Source of the DNA: Hesseltinella vesiculosa
Taxonomy: Eukaryota; Mucoromycota; Mucoromycetes; Mucorales; Cunninghamellaceae
DNA: 64,000 bases
NCBI GenBank assembly: GCA_002104935.1
Contig: MCGT01000017.1
Location: forward strand, 372,001-436,000
Direction of reading: 5' to 3'
This document shows, piece by piece, positions 54,756-64,000 of the stretch; the first letter of the stretch is position 1, and every line of letters starts with the position of its first letter. Under the pieces are notes generated by a model. That model searched no databases. It was not told where the DNA came from and saw only the letters and a program-made list of their open reading frames with translations. The position numbers and the translations under genes were made by a program.

Positions 54756-56460
54756 ATGAAAAAAAGCGCCCCTCTTCCCTTTGCAAACGTTTGTAACATG
54801 CTGCGATTTTCTACCAGCACCATACCTGGCTTCCAAGACAATATCATTGACTTGCAACATGTAAACCGCTTCATTGTCATAGATGCCTGGTGACTGACCC
54901 CTCTTTGATTCAAAACGCAATAAAAGACAGACGACGAGAAACGATTGTTGGAGGTGCTCACAGAAATCTTGGCCAATGAGCCTGACGTGGACCGAGGCAC
55001 ACTGTCGATCAAGGATTGGCTATGCCGTATCCGCCAAGTGGCCGATGCACGCATACCTCTGGGCAAAGATCAACAGCTCGCCCTGGAGCGATACGCCATG
55101 GCCAACAGCGATATGCTCATGAACATTCATGATATGACCTGTTTATACCTGGCCACCGAGCCCTCCCAGCCCGATTCCCCTTTTTCCAAGCCGCTCGTCG
55201 TTGAAAAATCGTCCCACTCACAGTCCCCACAGCCTTCCAGAGTAAGGGATGGCTACCCAACCGGCGCGGGCTCCTCACCGACCTTCTTTCCTGATAGCTT
55301 CAACTGATACGTAGCACCAGCAAAACCGATCTCACCAAACATACCAACGACGACTTTTCCCAAGATCAGCAAAACAAAGGACATGCCCGGGATCTCCGAC
55401 TTCGACAGGAGCGTATTGACGAGGTACGTCAAGAAGCTCAAACCACGGCTGGCTCATCCGTCGTTTCTCCCACTCATAGCTAGAGGCCTATGTCAGGACA
55501 TTGGAAATGAGCAATGAATCGAAAAGAAAGGCGCATCAGCTTGTCAAGGGTAAGACATTTGGGGAGGAGCGGCCCAAGGAAGGATGGAGCTCTAGACGCT
55601 ATTATCATCTGTAGAAAAAGAGGCCGAGTTAGCACAGCTGCAGCATGTCCTACAAGAAATGAAGCAAGTCCGCGACGAAGCCATGGAGGATCGAGAAAAA
55701 TCCAGGACAGCCGCCCAGCAAGCTGAGCAACATCTCGATGTAAAGCAATAGAACGGCGGTGTGCGATTTCTAAACCAACCCTTTTTTTTTTTTTTAGGCT
55801 GCGCAGCGAGATCTGGATCGCATGAAGAACCAAATGCATCTGCACAATGAAAAGTTGAAAAAGGTAAGGGAGCCATAGAAAAGGGTGCAGGATCTCGTGC
55901 TCTGACCTTCCTTTTACAAGTCCGAGGACAGCAATGACCAATACCGAGCTGCCTTGGAAAAACTACGCCATGAACACGATGCCATCACCATGAAAACCAC
56001 GTTGGTGAACTCGCCTGCCACCATCAGCCTGATCGCCAAATACAAGATGGACGCCGAGGACGAAATCTTCCTGCTCTCTCTTGATGAACAAATTCAAGAC
56101 GCTGTGAAGAAAATGCAAGTGCTGCATGAGATGGAAACGCTGGTGTCCAGCCAATGGGTACCCTTAAAAAAAAAAAAAAGAATAGCCGACTGACCTCCAT
56201 CCTTTCAAAAGTGGAAGCAACTCTACCTGATCTTCAAAGGCTACCCAGAGACACGATTTCAAGTGTGGACGTTGGTGCTGTTGATGTCGGTGGCGGTGTT
56301 CTTTTTCTTGCCGATGCCTTTCTACAGGCAATTCAACGATGCCTTTGATCCCTATGGTCGATACCATACCTGTCCTGTCACCCCCTTTCAACGCATGGTG
56401 CGATGGCTGGCCGACACCTTGCTATTTGACAGCAACGTGCCACTGATTTACCCTTCATGA
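54756..56460 (+). CDS. Coiled-coil protein with C-terminal membrane anchor, unrecognised
   Basis: Eight exons: 54756-54860, 54927-55241, 55298-55423, 55480-55549, 55615-55739, 55798-55863, 55921-56157, 56212-56460; 430 residues. A folded-looking N-terminus (RLLEVLTEILANEPDVDRGTLSIKDWLCRIRQVADARIPLGKDQQLALERYAMAN) is followed by a Ser/Pro linker, about 170 residues of coiled coil (LEAYVRTLEMSNESKRKAHQLVKEKEAELAQLQHVLQEMKQVRDEAMEDREKS...), then one membrane helix, WTLVLLMSVAVFFFLPMPF, and a 45-residue tail ending NVPLIYPS. Topology is that of a nuclear-envelope/spindle-pole or Golgi tether. The first two exons rest on frame and splice consensus only; the rest is firm. Confidence 0.75.
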
Positions 56461-57168
56461 AGAATAAAAAAAAAATTCAACCACCCCCCTCCTTGTACGA
56501 CTCGGACCCAAATGAGGAAGACAGCCTTGGAAGAGAGCTGTTCACGACTCTTTTGGAAAACAGTAAGACTTTTTTTGACTCTCACACATGAAATCATACC
56601 CAACTTCAAAAGGAAGAGAATACATAAAATAAATAGACAAAAACTTCTTGTCTCTCTCTTCTTTCTCTTTTTATTTTTTTTTCTCATTGCTGCCTTTCTT
56701 TTTTTTTTTTTAAAAAACGGGGTTCGGCCAGATACGGTGTTCGTGATCCTGCTTACGAGAGATGATATCATCTGCTGTGTTCACAAGACAGTTCCCTTTC
56801 CGTTTCCCCCCAGTTGCCGCTCCACCTCAGACCAGTCCCATGCACCTACTCGATATTAGAAGCTCAAACCAACCGCCGACTTTTCCACAAGTGACCGTCT
56901 TTTGCTGAAACCTCCGGGGGCTTCAGCGGGTTTGGTCGCAAACACTTGCAAGGAAATTCTAGGAAATTCATGTGAAGATGGTTGGACCATTGGCCAAAAG
57001 ACCGGCGCTGTTTGAATAAACGAAAAGGAGCCAATTGGAACCCAACGAGCGCAGTAAGTCTTGCGTGGAAAAGAGTTTCTCCTTTTTTTTTTTGTTTTCG
57101 TTTCCTTTTTTACAAAGCATTCACTTGTTGTTTCCTTGTACCTGACTTTTTTTTTTTTTTTTATCATC
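56461..57168. other. Intergenic spacer before AFG1
   Basis: 708 bp between two plus-strand genes. T-rich tracts (56662-56712, 57077-57097, 57148-57163) point to the AFG1 promoter and leader. Nothing else seen. Confidence 0.5.
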
Positions 57169-58697
57169 ATGTTAAAGCAGACAGCCGGTTTGATTAGACC
57201 TGTTTTATTGTATTCCCGAACCGTCCGTCAACATGTATACCCCCTTGGACGTTACTATTCCTCAGCAGCCACCCAAGGTCTTTTCCCTGATGTTGCCTAT
57301 AATATACCCACCCGCCAACCCACAACACAGAAACAAAAACCACAACCACAACGCCAAGGTAAAGAAAAACAGTCTGTTTTATACCCATCTCATTTGCTTT
57401 TTCACTAAAAAAAAAAGTGGTGTCGCCATTAACAAGGTATGATGCCATCACAGCCGCCGGTTCCGTCCATAGCGATCATCACCAACGAAGTATTGTCAAA
57501 TATTTGGATGACCTTTGGCATCAGCTGAAACATTATCAACCTCAGGCGATGGCCCCCAAACAACCTGGCCTTGTCAACTCCGTAAGTCTCCACCCACTCT
57601 CCTTGAAAAAGGCTAACGTTTCCATCCATGGAAAGATTTCTCGGCTGTTTGTCGCTCCATCCAACCGTGCAGTGCCCAAGTCATTGTATGTGTATGGCAA
57701 CGTAGGCACAGGAAAGACCATGGTGATGGACTTGTTTTATGACACGCTGCCGATCGACCGGAAACGCCGGGTGCATTTCCATGCCTTCATGCTGGATGTC
57801 CATGCCCGGATCCACCGGATCAAGACAACCACCGCCGCCAGTGACCCCATCCTGCCTCTGGCCGACGACATTGCCAAGGAAAGCTACGTGCTCTGCTTTG
57901 ACGAGTTCCAAGTCACCGACATCGCCGACGCCATGATCCTCCGTCATCTGTTTACAGAACTGTTTGACCGGGGTGTTGTGCTTGTCACCACCTCCAACCG
58001 TCACCCATCTGAGCTGTACAAGAACGGCATCCAGCGCCAATCATTTGTGCCCTGCATCGATCTGCTGATGAAGAAGTGCCACGTGTTGTCCTTGGACTCT
58101 GGTACCGACTACCGCAAAATCGATCGTGAGCGCTCCCAACACCCTGTCTTCCTCCATCCCCTCAATGCTGCCACCCGCCAGTCCATCAACCAGCTGACCG
58201 ATAAGCTTACCCATCACCAACCTCTCACACCCAAGACGCTACGCTTCCTCGGCCGCGAATTGATCATCCCTGAACAAGCCAACGGTGTAGCCCGGGTCAC
58301 CTTCAAAGATGTGTGTGCCAACGCTCTCAGCGCAGCGGACTATCTGGAAATGGTCAAACACTTCCATACCATCATTCTGACCAACATTCCACGCATGACC
58401 ATGAAGCACCGAGCCGAAGCCCGCCGCTTCATTACCTTGATCGACGCCATGTATGAAGCCAAGGTGACGCTCATTGCCTCGGCCGAGAACTCGATCATGG
58501 ATATCTTTAATGCTGACGAAGGGCAAGACGCCATCGCCGATCAGATGCGTCTCATGATGGATGAACTGCAAGTGGACGTGTCGGAGGTGTCGTCACCCTT
58601 GTTCACCGGTCAAGAAGAAGCCTTTGCTTTCCAACGAGCTCTTTCTCGTCTTATTCAAATGCAAAGCAAAGATTGGGTCAATAAAGATTTGCAATAG
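57169..58697 (+). CDS. AFG1: AFG1/LACE1-type mitochondrial ATPase
   Basis: Exons 57169-57358, 57418-57581, 57636-58697; 471 residues. The N-terminus MLKQTAGLIRPVLLYSRTVRQHVYPLGRYYSS is Arg-rich and lacks acids, as in a mitochondrial presequence. The AFG1 domain shows Walker A GNVGTGKT (139-146), HFHAFMLDVHARIH, Walker B LCFDEFQVTDIADAMILRHLF, VTTSNRHPSELYKNGIQRQSFVPCIDLL, and RFITLIDAMYEAKVTLIASAE near the end. Afg1 assists quality control of cytochrome oxidase subunits in the inner membrane/matrix. Intron 2 (54 nt) has no stop and is a multiple of three, but GTAAGT, a CTAAC branch and AG support its removal. Intron 1 ends in 10 A before AG. Confidence 0.93.
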
Positions 58698-58853
58698 ATG
58701 CCTTTTTTTTTTTTAATTCGTTTTGAGAAATCAAAAAAAAAAAGGAGGGATGGAAGAAGCATACAAAAGGTGGATGAGACAGGGGGGGGGGCAACCCATG
58801 GAGGGTGAGGATAGTGATTTTAAGGAGCACAAAAGCGAGACAAAGGAGGAAAG

Positions 58854-60228
58854 CTAAGAGGAAGGACCAGGTTGCAAAGTCGAGTCGTCGATGGAAGTAT
58901 TGGTAGTAGCGCCCCGTAAATCCCAAGGACTGGATGGATAAAGGACAAACGACTTGTCAAAATCCAAGGGGGAGGAGCTGGGAGGGATGGGTGACGAAGA
59001 CGAAGACGGATAGGTAGCTGATTCGGTGCGATGGCGATCGGCCCACATCATGCCGTGCCAAGAGATAATGGGCTGCTGAGTGTGGGGGGAGTCATTGGCG
59101 CTGAAGGACCGGGTGTGGGGTGGAAAACCATACATGGAATTGCTAGGCACCACAGGCGTGCGGTGGATCATGGACAAGGCAAAAGGATCCTGCTGAGGAG
59201 GACGGGGGGAAATGCTTGGGATGGGTGTGGATGGCATTTGCGGCGGATGCATGGGTGGTGAGATGGCATGCTCGGCTGGCCTTTGCTTTTTTTTTCGTGG
59301 GGAGGGCTTCTTGGGACATGGATGGATGGGCGGTGAGGACGAAGAGGGTGAAGGGGTGTAATGTCCCGGGCTGCGGCCACGAACAACAAGAGGACTCGAC
59401 TTGCTGGAGGCGATCAGATGCTGCGATTGGTCCATGGTGTCCGCAAGCAACTGCACGGTCAAGTAAAAGTACTGCTGAGTGGCCCGTTTCTTGCCATTGT
59501 TGGCCGTGGCAGCCTTGAACTGTAGACGCTCAAAGGTGACGAGCTGATGCGGAAAAGCAGGCGGAGGTGGCGATGCCGTCGACGTGGATGGGATAGGTGA
59601 CGAGGATGGCGGATGATGTTGGTAGGGCATGCCGCCAGGCTGGATGGGAATGACCCCAGGAGCCGATTGCGGACCTTTGTCACGTTTTGGCGTCATTTGG
59701 ATCAAACCTGGCGAGCCGGCATCCGAAGCATGCGCCTGCAAGCGTACCAAGAATTGACGAATGGGCATGGGTTGGTCGGGTGTCTGAATAAAGTAAGAAG
59801 GCAGGCCTTGGCCATCCCAGTGTTTTTCACTGTTGATATTGAACGCGGTGGTCAACTGAAAGTAATTGCGGCGATAACAAGTCCATTGTTCCTGGCATAA
59901 AAAGAACCCACGATCCATTTTACACTTGATTTCAAGTTGACAACTATTCGACATTGGGTTTAACAGGCCGTGCTTTTTGTTCTCCTTGACAAGTCTTTGT
60001 CATTTATTTTTCCATCGCTCTTACCTGTTCTGTTGGCCCTGAGCATAGATGGGTAAATGATGCTCGGTCGCTTCAAACACCAAATCATCACATTTGTTAC
60101 TGATGCTTCGAGTCTTTATCTTGGTGTCTGATTTAGACCTATTGTATCAAAAAGAAAAGAAATGGTGAGACGGCTGACAAGCGCCTTTTTAGGTGGAGTT
60201 CATACTGTTCAGTAGGAGCGTCGGTCAT
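58854..60228 (-). CDS. Ndt80/PhoG-family transcription factor
   Basis: Exons 60206-60228, 60025-60138, 58854-59943; 408 residues. The NDT80 DNA-binding fold is complete: KMDRGFFLCQEQWTCYRRNYFQLTTAFNI, then PIRQFLVRLQAHASDAGSPGLIQMTPKRDKGPQSAP, then VTFERLQFKAATANNGKKRATQQYFYLTVQLLADT and SSPLVVRGRSPGHYTPS, with the R-rich DNA contacts of the s-type Ig fold. The C-terminal 200 residues are Pro/Ser-rich, probably activation or regulatory sequence. Relatives (Ndt80, XprG, VIB-1) control meiosis, nutrient stress, protease production or incompatibility. The first exon, MTDAPTEQ, was placed from phase and donor. Convergent with AFG1 (156 bp). Confidence 0.9.
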
Positions 60229-60765
60229 GATATGCAAAAAAAAAAAAAAAAAAAAAAAAAAGCAAAAAAAAAACAAACTATGATAATGATATCAATGGAG
60301 GGAATTGGGGATTTCAAAATGGGTATTCGGAAGGAAAAGGGAAAAGAGAGAGAGAGAGAGAGAAAAAAAAGAGAGAAGAGGCTGCTCCCCGCCTTTTTAA
60401 CAAATAAATAAACAAGGAGGCGTGTTTCTCCCACAAGTCTTGGTGCTGTTTCTGTCCAGTAACAACGACCAAACCATCCATTCATGATCACCCTTCAAAG
60501 GATCTCTTTTTTATTATTTCAACGGCTCTACATAGTCGTTGTCCTTCAAAGAGTTGTCCAAGAACATCCTCCTCGATCAGACAACGAGTCAAGAATTTTT
60601 GTTTGATCGGCTCGTTCACGGTCAGAGTGACAAAACACCGCTTTTTTGAAAATGAAAAAAAAAAAAAAAAATGAGTCTTTCCCTTTCCTTCTTTGTCTCG
60701 CGCTTGTAAACCTTTTTAATCTTACCCTCTTTTCATTTTGTTTTTCAAACGTCCATCATCCTGCC
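60229..60765. promoter_or_regulatory. Divergent upstream region Ndt80-like / ALG8
   Basis: 537 bp between divergent starts. Contains an A23 run (60236-60261), a (GA)n run (60347-60362) and an A18 run (60654-60671). Short frames around 60490-60640 do not join into a gene. Confidence 0.5.
60347..60362 (+). repeat. (GA)n microsatellite
   Basis: Seven or more GA units followed by an A run, upstream of the Ndt80-like gene. Confidence 0.8.
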
Positions 60766-62662
60766 ATGCATGCCATCCTTGTATTGGCAACGTTGGTAAA
60801 GTGTCTGTTGATCCCAACCTAGTAAGCCTCACTCTCTTCTTCTTCATCTTGATCGGCCATCTCACCTCCCCTTTTTTTTAAAAAAAAAACTCGCTAGCCA
60901 CTCTACTGATTTCGAAGTACATCGAAACTGGATGGCCATCACCCACTCCCTGCCGTTTTCCCAATGGTATAAAAATGTAACATAACCATGCCATCATCAA
61001 CAGTCGAAAAGCTGGAACTCAACGATTTTTACTTGCAGGCAACGTCAGAGTGGACACTCGATTACCCGCCCTTCTTTGCTTGGTTTGAAAAGGCCCTCAG
61101 TTCCATGGCGGCTCTGATGGATCCGGACATGCTTCGTATCCAACGAGATCCATTATTCAACGAAACTGTCCTCTTCTACCAACGCGGCACGGTCATCGTG
61201 AGCGAGCTGGTGCTGTATTGGGGCCTTTGCCGCTACCTAAAGGTGGACCGCACCACTGCCAACGCCTTGATGGTCGCGTCGGTCTTTTTACACCCTGGCC
61301 TTTGGATCGTCGACCACATCCATTTCCAATACAACGGCCTTCTTTATGGCATTCTCGTCCACTCCCTTGTCGAAGCCCGCAAACAACGCTACCTGACGTG
61401 TGCTGCCTTGTTCGCCACCCTGCTGAACTTTAAGCACATCTACCTGTACATCGCGCCCGCCTACTTTGTGTATTTGCTCGGCGCCTATTGCTTTATCGAT
61501 GGCACATCCAAATTCTCAGTAGCGCGCTTTTCTGCCACGGGTGCTGTGGTGATCGCAGTGTTTGCCTTGTCGCTTGCGCCTATCATCTACACTGGCCAGG
61601 TGCCCGATCTTGTTTCCCGACTCTTTCCTTTCACCCGCGGTCTGTGCCATGCTTACTGGGCACCCAACATCTGGGCACTGTACGCCGGCCTGGACCGTGT
61701 CTTGATCATTGGTAAGTTTGGCATACCAGAGAAGAGAACACACCACTCATTTGTTTCTTCAGGGGCCAAAAAACTGGGCTGGGCATATGACGTTGCTGCT
61801 GTGGCCTCGATGACGCGTGGTTATGTCGGTGACACCGTCTTTGCTGTCTTGCCTACAGTCGAAGCCTTCCACACCTTGATCATCACTGTCCTTGTGCAGA
61901 TGGTAAGCATTCTTATTCGTTCTACCTGCCGTGGGCTCATGCTCTTTTTCTTGGTAGCTTGTCCTACAGGTGATGTGGCGCAAACCCACCTTTGATAACT
62001 TTATTTCTTCCTTGACCTTGTGCGGATTTGCCTCGTATATGTTTGGTTGGCACGTTCATGAAAAAGCCATTATGATTGTCTTGGTTCCCTACTCGCAAGT
62101 ACATCGCTTGTCACCTTCAAGCATTCAAACTTATTTATCTCCTTGTTAGGTTCATGGCGGCTAAAAGCAAATTCCATCTACGCGTCTTCACCATCCTAAG
62201 CAGTGCCGGCATTGTTTCATTATTCCCGCTGCTGTTTCAGATCCAAGGTAAGCCGATAGCTCAGGAAATTAAAAAATTAAAAAAAAAAAAACGCTGACGC
62301 TTTCTATTTTACAGAGACACCCATCAAAGTCCTTCTCACGTCAATGTGGTATATGACTCTATTCCCTGGCCTTTGCTATTGTCTTCAAACGTAATTGATG
62401 GTGGCAGATAAAAAGAGATGTCGCTGATTTTTTTTTCTGTGAAAAACATGGCATTAGGAAACTCCGCGAGCTGCTGTCTCTCATGGAATGCCTCTACATC
62501 ATGGGCTTGCTGTTGGTTGGCATCTTTGTAACCTCGGGCCATCATCTTATCTTTGGAGATCAATATGAATTCTTACCATTGATGCTGACAAGTGTGTACT
62601 GTGCTGTGGGCGTTGTCTATGGCTGGGTCATGCTGATGTATGCTCATCTGGCTCAGCTGTGA
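60766..62662 (+). CDS. ALG8: Dolichyl-P-Glc:Glc1Man9GlcNAc2-PP-dolichol alpha-1,3-glucosyltransferase
   Basis: Eight exons: 60766-60821, 60898-60976, 61039-61711, 61763-61902, 61958-62094, 62150-62247, 62315-62390, 62458-62662; 487 residues. ALG6/ALG8 family signatures: [101 protein letters not shown] and [12 protein letters not shown]. The GLDRVL-type and [13 protein letters not shown] wording fits ALG8 rather than ALG6. It adds the second glucose to the lipid-linked oligosaccharide in the ER lumen. Intron 5 is GC-AG (TC|GCAAGT); using it keeps alignment with other ALG8 proteins without insertion, whereas the only phase-compatible GT donor (62108, GTCACC) is weak. Exon 1 codes for the first helix only. 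Confidence 0.93.
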
Positions 62663-62893
62663 AAGTGAGTGCATAATAAAAGATGATTGGCTCTCTCTTT
62701 AATTTGCTCCACCTTACCCCCGACGACGAGGGGTAACATAAGAGAAGGGTGTAGGCCCATGTATTGTGAAGGGGTTGGTTGCCTTTTTTTTTTTTTTTTT
62801 TTTTTCTTCGGGAAATATGGGATCGCCTCTTTTTTATTCTCTACGTTTATTCAAAAGTGAAAAGAAAAAAAATAGACGACCGTTGAACACATC

Positions 62894-64000
62894 ATGGAAT
62901 CCATAGAAGCTACCACCCCAAAATACATGGTGTATTGTGTCATGGTGGCCTCTTTGACTTCCTTGTCACTAGGTTGGATCATGGGGTAAATGGAATCGCC
63001 GAAAAAAAAAAGCTCTCGTTGACTCTCTCGATAGGTCACCCAACGTCCCAGGTGAAGTGACGCACAACTGCCCAACAGGCAACGCACGCATTTTTAGTTT
63101 TTCTTTCCCTGATTGTCTGCCCATGACCACTTATGGCTGGTAACCAACAACAATCCTTTTGCGCGGGTAAAATCTCAACCGATGCTTTCTCTTGTAGGGC
63201 ATTTGCTGTGGCATCGTTTGGTATTGGCGGTTTCTTTGGTGGGATTGGCAGTGTGTATTTCCAATCGAAAGTTGGACGCAAACGTACCATCATGCTCAGT
63301 AATGCTGGCTTCGTCATTGGCAGTGTCATCATTGCCTTGTCCATATCCCCAGCCATGTTTATCATTGGTCGCATCATCGTCGGCCTGTCATGTGGTATGT
63401 GTACCATGGTTATCCCCACCTACATTGGAGAAATCTCCACTATCCGGGCCCGTGGTGCCATGGGCTGCTTCCACCCGTAAGCGCTCTTTTAATCCTCCCA
63501 AAGTCCCAATTTTTTTTTTTTTTGTCCTCAGGCTGTTTATCGCTCTGGGCATCTTCTTGACAACCTTAATTGGTATGTTCTTAGCCTATGTTCCTTATTG
63601 GCGTCTGTGCTACGCGCTTGCCGGGCTACCGTCGCTGATTCAGATGATCTTGATGATCAGCTGTGCCGAGTCACCTCGTTGGCTGATCTCCATGAACCAA
63701 ATCGAAAAAGCTCGCCATGCCCTCCAGCAGCTACGAGGATCGGCTGATGTCGACCGCGAATTCTTCGAAATGATCCAAGGCCAAGTCGGCGCCACTGCTG
63801 CCGGTTCTGTCTGTGACCGATCCCACCGTCCTGACGCCATGCACCCCCACGGTGAAAAACATGCTCGGTCGCTTTCGGATCAAGCCACGCTCGTGTCCTT
63901 GCCCACCAAGAAACTCAAGACCATCGACGATCAGGACGACGAAGATGCCACGACGAAAACACTCAACGACGAAAAAACCGTCGACACCCCCGAACACCAC
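62894..64000 (+). CDS. MFS sugar porter, 5' part (3' end outside window)
   Basis: Exons 62894-62985, 63035-63139, 63198-63476, 63532 to beyond 64000; 315 residues visible, no stop. Sugar-porter motifs: MGSPNVPGEV after helix 1, GSVYFQSKVGRKRTIM in the loop 2-3, GRIIVGLSCGMCTMVIPTYIGEISTIRARGAMG, and SCAESPRWLI after helix 6. It would carry a hexose by facilitated diffusion or proton symport. After RHALQQLRGSADVDREFFEMI the central loop continues with a long hydrophilic, acidic stretch (SLPTKKLKTIDDQDDEDATTKTLNDEKTVDTP), longer than in typical hexose transporters and still running at the window edge. The second exon codes an extracellular loop with two cysteines. Confidence 0.9.

Noticed and set aside
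60490..60640. Small minus-strand gene between the Ndt80-like gene and ALG8
   Set aside because: Candidate donor and acceptor phases give early stops in every combination tried; no family resemblance.
3571..62662. Glycosylation gene cluster (DPM2, DPM3, ALG8)
   Set aside because: ALG8 lies about 56 kb from the DPM pair with many unrelated genes between; only the DPM pair is truly linked.

Overview
The window is nuclear DNA of a filamentous fungus. Almost every gene is split by short GT-AG introns (mostly about 50-130 nt), the spacers are full of A/T homopolymers, and the gene set is fungal: a chitin deacetylase, a Zn2Cys6 regulator, an Ndt80/PhoG-type regulator, a MedA-type (DUF7082) regulator, Dal5-type and sugar-porter MFS proteins, and GH55. 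I infer an early-diverging lineage, most likely Mucoromycota/Mucorales, from general style rather than from a marker gene. There is no rRNA, recognisable tRNA, CRISPR array or intact transposon.

Layout. 0-8 kb: 3' end of a GH55 glucanase; divergent ribosomal genes RPL4/RPS17; divergent DPM3/DPM2, two membrane subunits of dolichol-phosphate-mannose synthase; the MBOAT lysophospholipid acyltransferase ALE1; a SCAMP. 8-14 kb: peroxisomal ABCD half-transporter and a Cti6-like PHD protein. 14-17 kb: a long gene-poor spacer. 17-26 kb: chitin deacetylase, ELMO-domain protein, an Alba-like protein, a TTC39/Iml2 protein and an unrecognised helical protein. 26-36 kb: Dal5-type MFS, MedA-like regulator, triple-KH RNA-binding protein and a small secreted Cys-rich protein. 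36-50 kb: P5B-type ATPase, RAD51, Misato/DML1 and TRM6. 50-64 kb: BCS1-like AAA ATPase, Zn2Cys6 factor, tail-anchored coiled-coil protein, AFG1, Ndt80-like factor, ALG8 and the 5' part of a sugar porter.

The genes are mostly housekeeping. Three (DPM2, DPM3, ALG8) feed ER glycan synthesis; ALE1 and the P5B pump are also membrane proteins of the ER/endolysosomal system. There is no sign of a secondary-metabolite cluster.

The most interesting structure lies in architecture, not gene content: a divergent pair coding for two partners of one enzyme; first exons that consist only of ATG; matching (GGAT)n tracts in the first introns of two divergent ribosomal genes; a 6-nt microexon; four GC-AG introns; poly-A runs abutting 3' splice sites; a palindromic 465-bp element with diverged relatives elsewhere in the window; and two RFX-type X-boxes in a shared 27-bp context. 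Exon coordinates were worked out by eye from frame continuity and splice consensus and may be off by a base or so in places.
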